The notes below the pieces were generated by a model. It saw only the letters and a list, made by a program, of their open reading frames with translations. It searched no databases and had not been told where the DNA came from. A DNA stretch of 64,000 nt from Phylloscopus collybita (lineage: Eukaryota > Chordata > Aves > Passeriformes > Phylloscopidae): positions 12,830,001 through 12,894,000 of the forward strand of contig JAJNNQ010000002.1 of assembly GCA_027886175.1 (NCBI GenBank), written 5' to 3'. The position numbers were made by a program, and so were the translations under genes. Of the stretch, positions 11,383-25,200 are shown in pieces. Numbering within the stretch: the first letter of the stretch is position 1; the number at the start of each line of letters is the position of its first letter.

Positions 11383-14300
11383 ATGGCTGGTTTGCCCCAC
11401 ATTCCAGCTATAACAATGCAGTTTCACTGGGCACTGGGTCATATGGCTGACCTCAGCTAACAAGCTGTTCCTGTTTTTAGGCTACTGGGAATGTTTATTG
11501 GCCACTGTTTTCCTCCTTTCTAAACACATAGTTATTCCTCAAGACCCATATAAATCATAAGGTCACAAAACACATAAAAACTGTGACATTCTCTGTGATA
11601 TAGGATACAAATGAACTAAATTCAGGCTTAGCAGCTTTAAACATCTATGGTATATTTTATCATAAGATAAATACAGTATTTAAGTTATATATAGTTTTCA
11701 GTTCTAGGATACACACAAAATGGCAATGAAGTTGCTCAATGGAACAAAGTTTTATATAATGATGTTTCAAATTGATACAGTCTAACTGTGAGCTCTATTA
11801 CAAAAACAAAGTACAGTAACTGAAACAGTTTAAATAGTGATCTGTTTGCAATAAACATTAAGTAATCATGTACTTTATGAGAAAATTATAATTCTGAGGG
11901 TAATACTGAATTTTCTAATGCAGATTTCAAGAGCAGAATCTCAGGGAGAGGTGTACACTCATGTCAGATTAACGCACTGACACGTGCAAAATCAAACTCC
12001 ACCTATAAGGACATGCATAAGTTACCAACTGGTGTTTTATTTATAACATCTCTACTGAAATTAGACAACAAATTAACAGAAAAGCGTTGATAGCAATTAC
12101 TATAGTCTAAATCTACATAGACACTCTGCTTCCCTGTTCTCATCTGCTTTAGTGGTTTTGAAATGAACATCTTCCAGGCTAAGTTTCCCAGGCTGCTTCT
12201 CTGGCTGAGAATGAACTTTGGAAAGAAACATCTGAAATGATTCAGGTCTTTTCTTGCATAAAGAATATAAAAATATACACACAGAAACACACACACATAC
12301 GTGCATACACATCCCAGTTGCAAAACAGAAGACAAGCCATGGGACTTTTTCAGGCAGCTCTTCAACCACACTTACTCAGATCAGAAGTCTGGAATTTGAA
12401 AGCACCATCCTTGAGTAAATGTTCCTTGCACTGCTCTTAGGAAATATCATTCAGATTTCACAAAGCCAGGGCTCCTTTAAAGTTGCCAACCCCAAGTATT
12501 ACTCATGTGCTTAAGGGTTGTTTGTTAAAGTGGCAATGTACACAACCAAATGATTTTGTGCTGAGATAACGGCTCGCCAGGAAACATGCAGACGTTGTAA
12601 GTGGGTTGATCTCTGAACTACGAATGTTTCTTATTCAGCTTTGTGTGCCTCCTGTGCCAGAGAGCACTCCTAGATGTTATGGCCAGGCACTTTGCCTTTC
12701 CAAGTTTTTCTTATAAGAAAGAAATAAGGAGATGGTTTTCATCTAGATGTTACAACAGTCTGCCAAAGGTCTTCTCAGCATTATGAGAATATTTACCTAA
12801 TAATGCCACGTATCTCACACACTTAAGCACTCTGTTTTCAATACAGAAACGACTTGAAAGTTTGGATCTCCTTTATGTAACTCAAGCTCTTTTTCCTTGG
12901 TAATAACTCAAGAGAGTCTCACCCCCTTTCCCCAATAAAAATCCGTGGGTAAAGCTCTAATACATGCACATGATGAAACACTGATAAGCCAGAAGTTTCA
13001 GAAGCAAAGCTGGACATTTTCCAATAACTCCACTTGTTTGTACAATATGCCTAATCGTGTGGCTATATAGAGGTTTGAGATACAGTCTCAGCAAAAAATC
13101 AATCCAATCATTTACATGTGTCACACTTTCAGGCAAGGAAGACCCACGCAGTCATTTATATCACTACAGACTAAGTATGTGAAGACACTAATCCCACAGT
13201 GGATTTTTCACTTGGCTCAAGCTCTGCCCACAGGGCATGTGATGCAGAAATCACAACAAGGGAAAAAACACTGAGAAATATTGAGCTCTGAGTGCCTAAC
13301 ACTGCATCCTTAATATTCCCTTATATAGTTCCTAACTGAAAATAAATGAAAATGCCCATCATTTTACTGTATTTACAGAGCTTCAGGACATGGTTGCTAT
13401 GGAAGAAAATTGCCATAACTTCTGATCTAAAACTGATATATATGTCTGTAATTTCCTTTCTCCTTTAGCCTCTTTTAGTTTCATTAATTATAGGTATTGG
13501 TCAGAGAGGTTGTAGACAGCCCACAAGGGACAAATATGTGAGTTTCCAAAGTGTGGAACTTATTTTATGTTCTGAACTTTCACAGTTTCTTTGAAAAACT
13601 AACATCTACCTTATACTTTTAAAAGTTGAGATCCTAAGGTTGTGATTAATATACTACATAGATCCCCAAAGGATAATTACAAATTAATCAGCGGTTCAAA
13701 ACTCCCAAATGGAGTGCTGTAAGGTTGCCATAACTTTAAAGCATTTCTTTCCTCCTTTCATGGAAAGAAAAAGAAATCACAACCAATTCTGATCTCCATT
13801 TGCTACAGCTCTTTCTCTGTTCTTTAGGCATTCGAGGAAGCAAACCCAAGGCTTCTATAACTTACCAATTAGGCAGGCTTTTTAGTGAATTCAGCAGTAC
13901 ATGCACAAAGCACTAATCCAACCACAAATCATTAAACTTGTTAGGCACATGAAAACAATGTTTGATGGATATAGAAGTGTACAGTGAGTGTGAGTGTGTA
14001 TATATGCATGAGTCTCTGTATGAAAGTTATTTAGTCTAGTTCTCCTACAGAAATGTACTTGTGATTCTGTGTGAGACTTTGCAGCCCCTTCTTCCAGTCA
14101 TTCTATGGCTTAGGAAAACTTCCAATTTTCAAGCCTCTGTTAAGAAGCTTTATTTGAAACCCACAGAAGCCACTAGGAATCTTTCCATTATTTCAGGAGA
14201 AGCTAGACTGGGCTCTTATGTTTAAAACACAGTATCTGGCTATCTCGGCTTTGTTCCTTGCTGTTTGCAAAATTTCTGTGAGACTGCCGGCACTCAGTCT

Positions 14301-14506
14301 CTCTCTCCTGTCTCCACATATGTAAAATGAGAATGACAACTTTACCTCAGAGGAATGTCGCAAAGCTTCACTTATAAACAGATTGGCATACTTGGATGAA
14401 GTTGCTCTACTAACAAGAAGTTTTCTGATTGATGGGCATCTCTTGGGAGGTCATAGAAACAAAAACAAAACCATACAGTCGAGGTTTTAGATTTTATTTT
14501 TTTGCC

Positions 14507-14537
14507 TTTTTTTTTTTTTTTCTTTTTTTTTTTTTTT
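14507..14537. repeat. Interrupted poly(T) tract
   Basis: Two 15-base T runs are separated by one C. The tract lies in intron 2 and is low complexity, with no other feature attached. Confidence 0.85.
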
Positions 14538-16649
14538 GCTTATAAGAGCCAAATCTTATGCATGATGGCTGTTTGTGTCATCCTTCTTCCCTCTCTTATC
14601 ACCTAGGATATAACCATGTCAAATTAGTGGCTCAATACTAAACTAAGCCAAGGTATAACCCTCACACCTGAAACGTCCACATGAAAAGATTGAGATACAG
14701 TGAGTAACAAGAAAGTTAGTTTCTAAAAAATGTAACTTTTTTTTCCAGTTTCTAAAACCCTTAGCTGTCTCAACATAGATAAAGTAACTATTAAACAACC
14801 AGTAAAAATTAGACTGCATTCATTTTGTGAAGAACACTGGAAAGTTGGCAAGAGGTAAGATTTTGCAGTGAAATAAGGAAGTGAACAAGTTGTAAATGAC
14901 TCTAATATCTTCCAGATGGCATATTTTACTTGGGAACTGAGTTTGGAGTAATTAGAGGCATGTGAAATTCCTATAAATACTAAACTTCACCAGTTTGACA
15001 CTAGAAAGCTCCTTCCTCTCTGAAGTCTTTAAACTGCTAAGTGTTTCTTTTTCCCCCACTTAAAGTGGAAGTCAAGCATTTGTAAATTTGTCTTATTTGA
15101 CAGACAGAAACCTTTCCTATGAAAAGATAGCATTTCTCTATGCCAGAAAGTTATGAACTGAAATTTCTCACTGAAGAGGTTTAAAATTGAATGTTTCTTC
15201 CCAGAAGAGGTTTTCATTTTTATATACTGGTATCATTATATTATAATTTATTATGGTATGTGGCGAGCAATGAAATCAGTGGAATTTACTGTAACTTGAA
15301 GATCAAATCTTTTCATTGGTGAAATGCTTTTTGCAGATAGATGTGCTGAAGACCTTAGCAGATGAATTTTGCTTTTACTTCCCTTAGGACGCTGTAATGC
15401 TAAAATGTCGAAACCCCGTCCATAACCTCTGGTTCTTCTCCATTTTCTGCATGACAATGTTACATACGTTCCAAAAGTGAATCCTGGTGTTCTCATTCCT
15501 GTTGAAGAATTTTCCAGATTTTATTTGGTATTAATAGAATAGAACCAAGTAAATACAAGGTAAAATATTCTGTCACCACTTGCACTCCTTTAGCCATATG
15601 TCAGTGTAAACCGACTTAGATCCATTGGTATAAAGGGCCTAATCTCATTTGCAGCAGCTAAAGATCTGGCTATTGTTCTCAATGGAGCTGTATAGATAAA
15701 AGTGCAGATACAATCTTGCTCACTTGATTCAGATCTTCAGTTCTGCCAGTCTCTGGTACTGAAAATCATGAGCCAAAATACAAGGAGCATGTGATAAGAT
15801 GAAGGATACTCAGATTTTAAAATAGTAATGATTGCTTTTGTTACTTCTGGGTTTTGAAATGTTATTGGTTAAGGTATGTTGCATTACAGATTCCTTTGTT
15901 CAGCAGAGAATTAAGAGCTTAATTTTAAACGAAAGCGCAAATCCCAGTGCATTCAATTATTCCAGAAACCAGTGTAATAACAAGACTGCTGCTAACATTA
16001 GTTGGAATTAAACTGTTGCAGTGGGTAACTGTAGATCTTCATTGATGTCTTTGTTACATCTTTTCTCTTTTTCACTACAGCATTGTCTTGTATTAAAATA
16101 GACCCTTAGTAGTTCATTCTTAATGGAGACCCACAGTCAGTTAATGGCATTACTAAATTACTGAACAGTGGCCAAATCCCAATGGCCTTATTCCCAGAAA
16201 TCTCTTAGGTTGACAGGACCTTTGTATGAATAACTCCAGTGAATTTTGGCCCTGGGTGAACACCATAAAAACACCAGCTCACAAAAGACCAATGGAAACA
16301 AAGGCCCCCCAAACTGACAATAAATTACAAATCATTAATCGATTGCAAATTGTGCATTTAAATATCCAGCACTTTAGAGAACTCTGGGATTTAGATGCTG
16401 CAACTTGGGGGTCTGCATCTGCACCATGAATCCAGTACAAACAAAACCAGTTTAAAAGCCTCCTGCCATGGGCACTGACTCCCACCTTCCCTTCTCACAG
16501 AGCTGGCACTGCCTGCCTCATCCTAATTCAACTGTATGCATGTCCATCCTTGGAGAAATGATCTGTTGGGCATTTTAATAGACTTGAAGAAAAAAAAGGT
16601 AGAAAGGGATAATGGGGTAGGGAGGTAGGGAGAGAGGTAGAGGGGGAAG

Positions 16650-16762
16650 GCAGGCAGGCAGGCAGGGAAGGGAGGAAGGAAGGAAGGAAGGAAGGAAGGA
16701 AGGAAGGAAGGAAGGAAGGAAGGAAGGAAGGAAGGAAGGAAGGAAGGAAGGAAGGAAGGAAG
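16650..16762. repeat. Compound (GGCA)n-(GGAA)n microsatellite
   Basis: About four GGCA units (from 16650) lead through a short imperfect stretch into an essentially pure GGAA tetranucleotide array of about 22 units (16674-16762). The array is purine-only on the + strand. Reverse-strand reading frames rich in Leu-Pro-Ser-Phe across it (16523-17035) are repeat artefacts. GGAA is the core of the ETS-factor site, so arrays can bind ETS proteins, but nothing here proves use. Confidence 0.95.
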
Positions 16763-19700
16763 GGGAGGAAGCCCACACCAACAGGTGACTTGTAAAGATG
16801 GAGAAGGGCCTCTCCATTGAGAAGACTGCAGTGTGTGACAGGAGCAAGCAGCCAAGTAGGAACACACCATGCAGGATCCCATGCCAGTAAGCACACTGGG
16901 AAGGGGCTTAGGAAGGAAAAAACCCTGCAGTTCCCATGCTACCTGGTGATCAGGGAACACTTGTGCCCTGCTTAGACTTGTTGAGGGCACAGCAGTCACC
17001 CAGGATCTTCTGAGGGTTGCTTTCACCTCCATCAAGGGGTCTTGTGAGCCACATGTGAGGAACTATATCCCCTTGGTGTAGACACTGACAGTCCCAGCTA
17101 AAGGGAAGGCTGGTGTATCTTCAAAGGATGGGTCAGTCCCCCAATGCCCATGAGATGGGTTACATTCAGGGGGCCCTGGAGACTGGTCAGGCTGCACTGA
17201 GGAGGCTCAGATGAAGAGAAATGCAACAGATGCTGAGGTAAAAACAGGCAAAAAATCAGCCCATTCAGGGCTGTGCCTAATTTTTTATTTTTAATAGCAT
17301 GTACTTCTTTTTCTTGTTGCTAATAAACTGAGATTAAGGTTGGTGTCCCTCAAGTGCTTGCAGCTATTAAGCTTTTAGCTCTGGGATACAGATTGCTTTG
17401 TGCCACAAGCACTGCAGTAAATCCCACACCTCTGACCCTCAGTAACTCATGGGGCACAAAGCCACAGTGCAGAACAACTTGAAGCTCTTTATTTAGATTT
17501 CTTCTTGCAATGCCTTCTGTTCGACTAAAGTGGAGGCTTGTGAGGAATAAAAATAATAAAAAAAACCCCACCAACTTTATAAAATAAAGGCAAAAGAAAG
17601 ATACATACTAAGAAGAAAAATTTCAGAACCAAAGATAGTCTGACCAGGGTGGATAATTCACGTCAGGGAGAAATTTAGCAGCTTGGTTGGATGTGGAATC
17701 AGAGTATATAAAATAAAGAGAGACTTGGAAAATTTTTTCATCCTAACAGCTGAATAGCCATAACAATATTCATAGGAACCATATAGATCACAGTAGGCTG
17801 CAGAAAAATATGGCATACTTGGATGTAAATTATAGTTGTATATATACTTCACTGGTTGTTTCATAAGATTAAATGGCAGATATTTAGATTTCAGTGGATA
17901 CTGCCTATTTCTTGAGAAGGAATTTTTTTAAGGAAAAAGTCATAAGATCTCACTGCCCTGGTAATAGGCAAATGTGTAGAAGAGTTTAGCTTGGCAGAAT
18001 GGTTGCTTCAGCAGCAGGCAGAGCTTTCCAGCACTTGCACCTTACCTTGCAATGATGCATTTCAGGAGTCTCCAGCGTGTTCAGAACTGAACCCCAACAT
18101 AAGCACTGTTATCACTTACTAGAAACTGGTACTAGAAAATTCACCAAAATTTGAATTCTGCAGCTCTTTATGTTTTTCTTTGCCCAGGGCTCATTTTATA
18201 GGTATTGCTTGGCCTTTTCCTCAAAACCATAACTTACGCTTTCCAAAAAAGTACAATTTTTTTTTTTGCAATTTCTTAAAGAATTAGAGGAGTTCTATAT
18301 TCTCTCATCTTTCCACTGGGAATGTCTCTCAGACATGGCTTTACTAAACCATAAAATTAGGACCAACTAGTAGTGGCCTGTTCAGGTACCAACTGGGAGG
18401 AGCAGGAAGTGTGTGTGAACTCTTGCAGTGCTGTTCATCAGTCTCCCACCCGCCAGCCATGCACTGGCCTTGCACACTGGAGAGGCTGCATACAGAAGTG
18501 GGATATCTGGAAAGACCCAGGCAAGCAAAAAGGAAATGCTTTTTGCATCATGTCAAAGCAGCTCCATGAACGTATTCACTGACTGTCCTCTCTTCCGGGC
18601 AGGCATCTCTTATTTTCACATCTGAACTCATGCTCTAGTCTTTCACCCGAAACTACACTCCGTGGTTAGCACCGTGTTTATATTTACAACTCTCTGCCAT
18701 AAGCCCTAAAGGACTATAAAATTACAAGAAATATTTGCCACACCATTGACAGCAGTAACTGAGTGAAGAATTGCCAAATGGGAAATCCAAATTTGCAAAC
18801 TCAGTATCCTGGGCTGTGTGCCAAGTCTGTCTGGGTGCTGCGGAGGTGACACATTCAGTCTTCTCACAGGGATGCCAATGTGCCAACTGTATCCCTGGCA
18901 CAGCATCTTCTGACAAACTTATGGAAAAGAACTGCTACCAAGTCCAGAGGGACATGCAAGCTGCTTTCTGAGCTTCCTTGGCAGCAACTCCATTTCCAAG
19001 TTGTGACTGTACTTTCTCCTATTTACAAGACCAGTTGTTTGTGATATGCTGTGGTCTCTGGTAGGATTTTGAAAAGTGCAAAAATGACAGCAGGATGTTG
19101 GTTTCCAAGTATAAACTAGTAAAATCCAGAGTAATTTTATTTCTCTAAGAAAAAAATAATTTAGATACTCATTTACTGCAGCCCAGATATCGTATGTTGC
19201 CACCAGTGCAGGAGGATCCAAATCCATTTGTTATCTGCCAATTGAAAAATATGATCATTAGAATATAAAGGATGTGAGGCCGATCTCTAAAGCTTCCTCT
19301 TTTCAAATTGTACTTCTTACCCATTGTCTCACAGCTAAAACTTCTTCTCTGTCTGTCAGTAATTTTTCAAAATGAAATAAAAAAAAATTGAAAAATCCTC
19401 CAATCTTCCATGAGGCTGCATGACCTATAGCTTGCAAAAATCCATTAGAAGAAAGCCTTTTAGTAACCAAATTGTGTCATTTACATCTGCACAGCAGCCA
19501 GGAAGAGCACCATAAATTACGATTCTGTCACTACAAGGGACAATGGAAAGTGTGGGCAGGCTATTGCTATAAAGAAGGAAAACTAGGAGAGTGATAGAAT
19601 TTAATTTGAATGAGGGTTTTTTGCCTAATTTACTTCATATAATAGCAAAATTGGTACTTACAGGTTAGCTATTTTTTGGCTGTATATGGAAGATTTAGCA

Positions 19701-22095
19701 AGACTATATAACATTGTTTATTTTTAAGGTATAGCAGAATAAAAACACCAAGCCTTTTGAATTTTTTATCTCCTTTATATATGAAGGAAAAAAAGAATGT
19801 AAAATTTGCTTAACATTTTTAGTTTATTTTTTTTCATACTATTTTAAAATTTGTCTACTGTTGAAGCTTGAGCAAGGAATGGTGCCTGGGAGACTGGTGA
19901 AATAATGTCATCATGGGTAAATGGAGCAAAGGCTGTCACTCAGATGCTGTGGGTTTATGTGGTTATTCTTGCTTTTTAACAAGCAGTTGATTATTTGGAG
20001 AAAAGTTGTTCTGTTAAAAATTCTCAACATACTTTTTTTTCTTAAAATCTAAAAACTAGTAGCCCTGAGTATCTTCAATAGGTTTTGCAGGGAACCTAAA
20101 TCTGGCAATTTTAAGGATATTTCTGAGAAGGGAAAATAAAAAACAAACCAGACAAAACCCCAACAATTCTGAGGTCTCTTTACAACTCTTCTCCTGACTT
20201 TCAAATCCTGTTATGCACATATGATAAAGACATTATAGAAAGAACAGAAGTCTAATTTTAAAAACTACAGGCTATTTAAGTATCTGTAAAATCATCTCAG
20301 AAATGCATGTCTCCACTTTGTATTTCCACTGATCTGCACTGGGACAGTTAAGCTAGTGAGCTGAGCAATTGCTACTAGAAAAATCAAATACATAAGAAGA
20401 AATGCAGTTAACACAATATTTCACATATGTTAATGCTTACAGTTCCATCAGTGTCAGCTTTATTTTCTATTTGATATACACCAAAGCTGGCACACAGTCT
20501 TAACTGATGAGGTAATGTCATTTTTAATTTAAGGAGCCTTAAGCTGTCCACTTTAACTAGTGATATCATCTTTGCAGCTGTCTCACAGGACTTCATGTAA
20601 ACATAAGTAATGTGCCCTGGATGGTTTGGAGCAGAGTTGTTAAAAACGACATTGGTCATCATGAAGACATTTTTTTTCCTTTGATCTCTTTAAAAATGCC
20701 AGACGTGCTTTATTGTCCTGTCATTTTTAGCTCTTCCTTGTATATTAATATGCTTGGAACATTTCAGTGAGCATAACAGTAGAATACAAAGGTCTAAACA
20801 AATTAATGGCAACATTTTAATGTCAGTCGTAGTAAGATAATGAAAAGTAAATGAGATTGTCTGGCTAACAGCAACTTGTTAAATGAAAGGGCAACGTGGC
20901 TCAGACACAGAGATGCAGGGGCAGGGAAGAGCCTTTTGCTGCTGTCTGAAAGAGTCACAGGACACAACCCAAGCTCCAAATGCCACCACCTTCTAGGAGA
21001 AGATTAAACTGATTCTACAGATTTGGTCTGATCCTCCTTCCTGTCTGAGGTCAAGTGAAATCATCTGCTAATAAAACTTAAGAACAGACCTGTCTCTGCA
21101 CCTGCAGCTTCTCCCTCCCATGACTTTCATACTTATTTGTATTCCCAGGGCTGGTTCAGCACCACCAGCCTGCTGGGCTTGCTCTCCTCAGCCCTTGAAC
21201 ACCAGATCTGTCAGACCAGACACTACACATTGGCATCTCTGGTGACAGGGCTGAGGAGCCCTAACGTGTTGCTCACAGGCAAACTTTTACTACCAATCAT
21301 TATCTGGTTATTACATGCTTTTCCTTATACAGTCTTAGGTTTGATGCAAATAATCACAGAGGTTTTAGCCCAGTCTGTCTAGTAATCACAAATATGAATT
21401 TTGGAAGTGCACTTCTTGATTCAAATACCTAAACAAGGGTGATTTGTATTGAAACAATTTTTGTCTGAGAAAAACCAAGTGCTCTGACTTTGTGGATTTT
21501 GTGACATGCTCCAAACTATTTGTCCAGATAATAAGGAAAATAACAGATTTTTCTGCCATTGATCTGCAACATGATGGAGTTTTGAATAAAATCTAATGTT
21601 TAGGGATTTATTTATTATTCTGTGGACATATGTTTGGAGGACAGCATATGGAAATCAAAGTATTGTTCATAAAGAGCTACAGCCAAAAAGACATTTTTGA
21701 ATTCATAACAGAACTTCACAGTTTGAAAAGAATGCTATGCATTATGTATTGATAACAACACTACACAGACAAAGGAACACAATTTAATAATACAGAATTG
21801 TGCTCGTGAGATTTCCTTTTTTTTTTTTTTTTGTTAATTGGTTACTTTAGCTGACATTGTCTGCAAGCATAATGGACACCATTCTTCCTAATAGTTCCAT
21901 GTTGCCAGATGATGTCTACAGACATAATGTAGTCCATTTTAATTATTTCATTTTGCTTACATCTTTCAGCATAATGCATTTTCCAAGCAAGCTAGCATTT
22001 TTCTTGATTATCTATGTTGTGTTATGGTTTCTAAATTAATTAGGTCTCCTTCTTTCCTGGAAGTTAAAAGTTTCTTCCTTCCATTTATCTACCAG

Positions 22096-22277
22096 GTATG
22101 ATTATGTTGAAGTGATTGATGGAGATAATGCTGAAGGACGCTTATGGGGAAAGTACTGTGGAAAAATTGCTCCCCCTCCTTTAGTGTCTTCAGGACCATA
22201 TCTTTTTATTAAATTTGTTTCCGACTATGAGACACATGGAGCAGGATTTTCTATCCGTTATGAAGTTTTCAAAAGAG
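22096..22277 (+). CDS. NRP1: Neuropilin-1 exon 3: second half of CUB domain a1
   Basis: The exon supplies the last base of a Lys codon, 60 full codons and the first base of a Gly codon, matching about human residues 83-144. The translation runs YDYVEVIDGDNAEGRLWGKY..., then CGKIAPPPLVSSGPYLFIKF and SDYETHGAGFSIRYEVFKR, a close match to the a1 CUB domain that helps bind class 3 semaphorins. The Cys in GKYC corresponds to human Cys104; its disulfide partner Cys82 would be in the previous exon. The acceptor is ttatctaccag and the donor is gtgaga. The length of 182 is not a multiple of three, so skipping would shift the frame. The first exon bases, GTATGA, themselves resemble a splice donor. Confidence 0.97.
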
Positions 22278-25200
22278 GTGAGAAACAATTCATTGTTACA
22301 TAGTTCATAACCTGTGATTTTTACTTGCACCGGAAAGTTCACCGTAATTCTTTGGAATGGGGAAAATGCATGAAAATGCTTGAAAGAGAAAATCTTACTA
22401 CCCTTGTCATTCCAAGCTGGGGTGTATATTCAGTGGGTGTAAATCATCATGAATCCAGTGGGTCAGCTGTGTCTGGGGGTTGACTCCTCTGCATGAAATA
22501 TGGTAGTTTTCATCAGCTGTTTGCTTCAACCATCTTAAAACCATTAGCTTTATTGCTTTCTTTTTTTTCTTTTTAATAATAATTACTGTATGATTTACAG
22601 TGTTACTGCCTCAGCAGCACTGCAGCCTTCTGAGTCCCTGGCTTATTTTGGTTAGTGTTTTGCTCTGTGCTCCCAAGAGATGGCTGTGGGCTCAGAAAGG
22701 ACCCGAGTACACGTGGGCAGCATGCTGTTGATGCTGCTTTCACAAATCATTTTTGGGAGGTAGAGGAGAGAAGCAGCTCACACTGATCACAGGCATGACC
22801 TGCTGGATGCTCATGCCAGGAGTTAGTGCAGTGAGCAAAATTAGCTTTACGGGGCACAGAGAAAGCTCAGAGAAACAGAGAGTTTAGGATTAACCAGATA
22901 TAGAGACACTCCCTCTTTTGTAGCACTCTTCCCAAGTCACTTGGGAAGGGCTGTAAGGTCACTTTTTTTGGCATACATTTTCCCTATAGCTGGATGGAAA
23001 TTAATAATTCATATATTCCATTCTTGGAGAATGCAGGGCCAAAACTCATAATATATAAAAAGACAATAATATTCATTTTATAGAAAAAAAATTGACTTCA
23101 ACATCAATGTTTAGGATTATATTCACAAAAGCAGCTCAAAACTTCAAATTTCCAATGCACACCACTCCCAGTCAGTGCCCCATTTTTAGAACCAGTCCAA
23201 GTCCCTTTTATGCACCTAAACCAGAGCCAGATTTTCAGCTGTGTTCAGCACACACTCTTGGTGGCAGCTGTACTGCTAATGAGGAGAAGCGCAGTAGTGA
23301 AGTCGCTTTTCTGTTGCTATTGCTGCTCTGCACAGTGCTAATTGGGGCCACAGACCTCTTGTTCGCCATCTTCCCTGTCTGTAAATCCACTCTTGACTCC
23401 CAGAAATTCTTTTCCTGACCTTCAGGGTCACATTTTTTAAAAGAATTCAGCATCCAAATGACACCAAGCTTTCCTGAAAAAATATCTCTATTTATTTTGA
23501 TGTCCTTAGGAGCCTGAACTCTTGAAAATGTATTCTGATGTTTCTCAGTGCTTATATATGCAGTACCATCTTTCATAAAGAGCAAGGCTGCAACACAAGA
23601 AAAAGTGAAAGAATGATCTGTGAAACAGTCTATTTTAGTAACTGAACCCTTTCAACAAAAAGGTTTTATTTATTTCCTAACAGTGTAATGACAACTCAGA
23701 ACTCTGACAGGCACGTTGTGTTTATTTCCTTGTGTGGTCATTTACATGTCTCAAAGATACACATTTACCGTGTTAAGATGGCATTATGAATGTGATTTTA
23801 CACACATGGAAGTCAGGAAACTCAAAATTATGGCTCCCAGAGCAACTTTAACTCCAGTTCATTCCACATAAACTGTATATTATGGCAGGACAGTTATCAC
23901 CATGCAGTGTTAGAAAATGCCATGTGTACACAAAGGATACAGATTATCATTGCTGTGGGAACACAGCCCTGTTTGACTTCTGAAAAAATGCAGATACACT
24001 ATACCAGTTTTGCATTTTAATATCTGTGCCAAATAAAGCGGTTCACCCTTTTGCACAGGTGAAGCTCAGCTGCTTACACCAGACAAGTATTCACAACTTC
24101 CTCATCATTTCCCAGGTATGGGAAGAGTGATCCCAAGCCCAAGGTCCTGCTGTGCTGAGCTGAAGGCTGAGCTTCATTCCAGCACACAGTATATTTTTGC
24201 CCATTACTCTTTACTTGCCATTCAGCTCTGTGGCGAGAGAGACACTGAAGAAGTTGTAGTCAGGACTAAAACATGAAACACATTTTGCCCAACACTTAGC
24301 CCACACGAAATGTTCATCGTTTTGGCTTGCGCAGACATCCTATTTTAGGGTGGATGAGTGACGTATTCACTAGAAAAGGATCTACACAGTTCACATTCAA
24401 CATTCCTAACTTTAGTCAACTAAATTTATGGTGTAAACTGAAAGAAAAGAAAGTGTCGACCAAGAAGGCAAATGAATTTTTGGCTCAGTGACACCCACAG
24501 ATAGCAGATTAAATTATCCCCAATGTCATCTCTTTTTCTTTGCTCTCTCTGTTGCCTCCTCTCTGTCTTTCCTTCAGTTCATATATCTTCCTTTGTTTCA
24601 TACACATGTACACATGTAGTTTCTCCACCTCAGAAGTATCTACTTTTGGTATCTCTGCTGGAACCTTTTCTGCCAGTTTTCCATGCATGTTGCCCCATGG
24701 AGTTCCTCATAGCCTCAGTATTGATATAATTCCTGCAGCTGCTTCACAGTGTCAATAAAGGGTCAGAATCTTTGGAGGACATTTTAGTGAGACAGTTTTC
24801 CCCCGAAAACAGTTTCTGTTTCTTGCACCAGATTGACTTGAACATGTTTAAAATAAAGCAAGCTGGCATCAAGATACCATGTGTGAGTGTAAGGAGGCTG
24901 ACAATTGCGCACACTCAGAGCCAGGATCTGGCTGTATTTAATAAAGCAATAATGATCCTGGCTTACATTTTATATTGCATCTTTTATTGGATTCCAAGAG
25001 GAGTACAGAGCACTTTATACTATGAATGGCATAGCAAAGCTATTTTATCCTGGAACAGCAGCTACTGGTGGGAGTGAAGAGCAACAACCAGAATATAACC
25101 CTCCCCTACATGACAAGGAGACAAGGGAATGACAGGGAGAGAAGAGGAATATTCAACTTATGTGTACGGGGGTGATTTAATTACAGGCAAAATGTAATTT

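Larger units (their letters stand above)
1..22095 (+). other. NRP1: NRP1 intron 2 (3' part, at least 22 kb)
   Basis: This stretch precedes exon 3 and ends with a pyrimidine-rich acceptor reading ttatctaccag. I looked for exon 2, which in the family encodes the first half of CUB domain a1, and did not see it, so it should lie to the left of the window. Contents I can name are a solo LTR (1203-1660), a consensus CRE (5981-5988), a perfect hairpin (9335-9373), a 45-base T run (11336-11380), a T-rich tract (14507-14537) and a GGAA microsatellite (16674-16762). A short CA-rich patch sits near 12280-12310 and a GT-rich one near 13980-14010. Open frames of 60-170 codons occur on both strands, but none matches a family I recognise or has exon-like boundaries. 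The rest is unremarkable AT-rich intron DNA. The numbering as intron 2 follows the human gene and is an inference. Confidence 0.85.

Noticed and set aside
14080..14130. ATTCTATGG resembling the ATTCTATG tail of avian CR1 LINEs
   Set aside because: Only one unit is present and no CR1 body sequence flanks it.
16523..17035. Minus-strand frames with Leu-Pro-Ser-Phe repeats
   Set aside because: They arise from the GGAA microsatellite read on the reverse strand.
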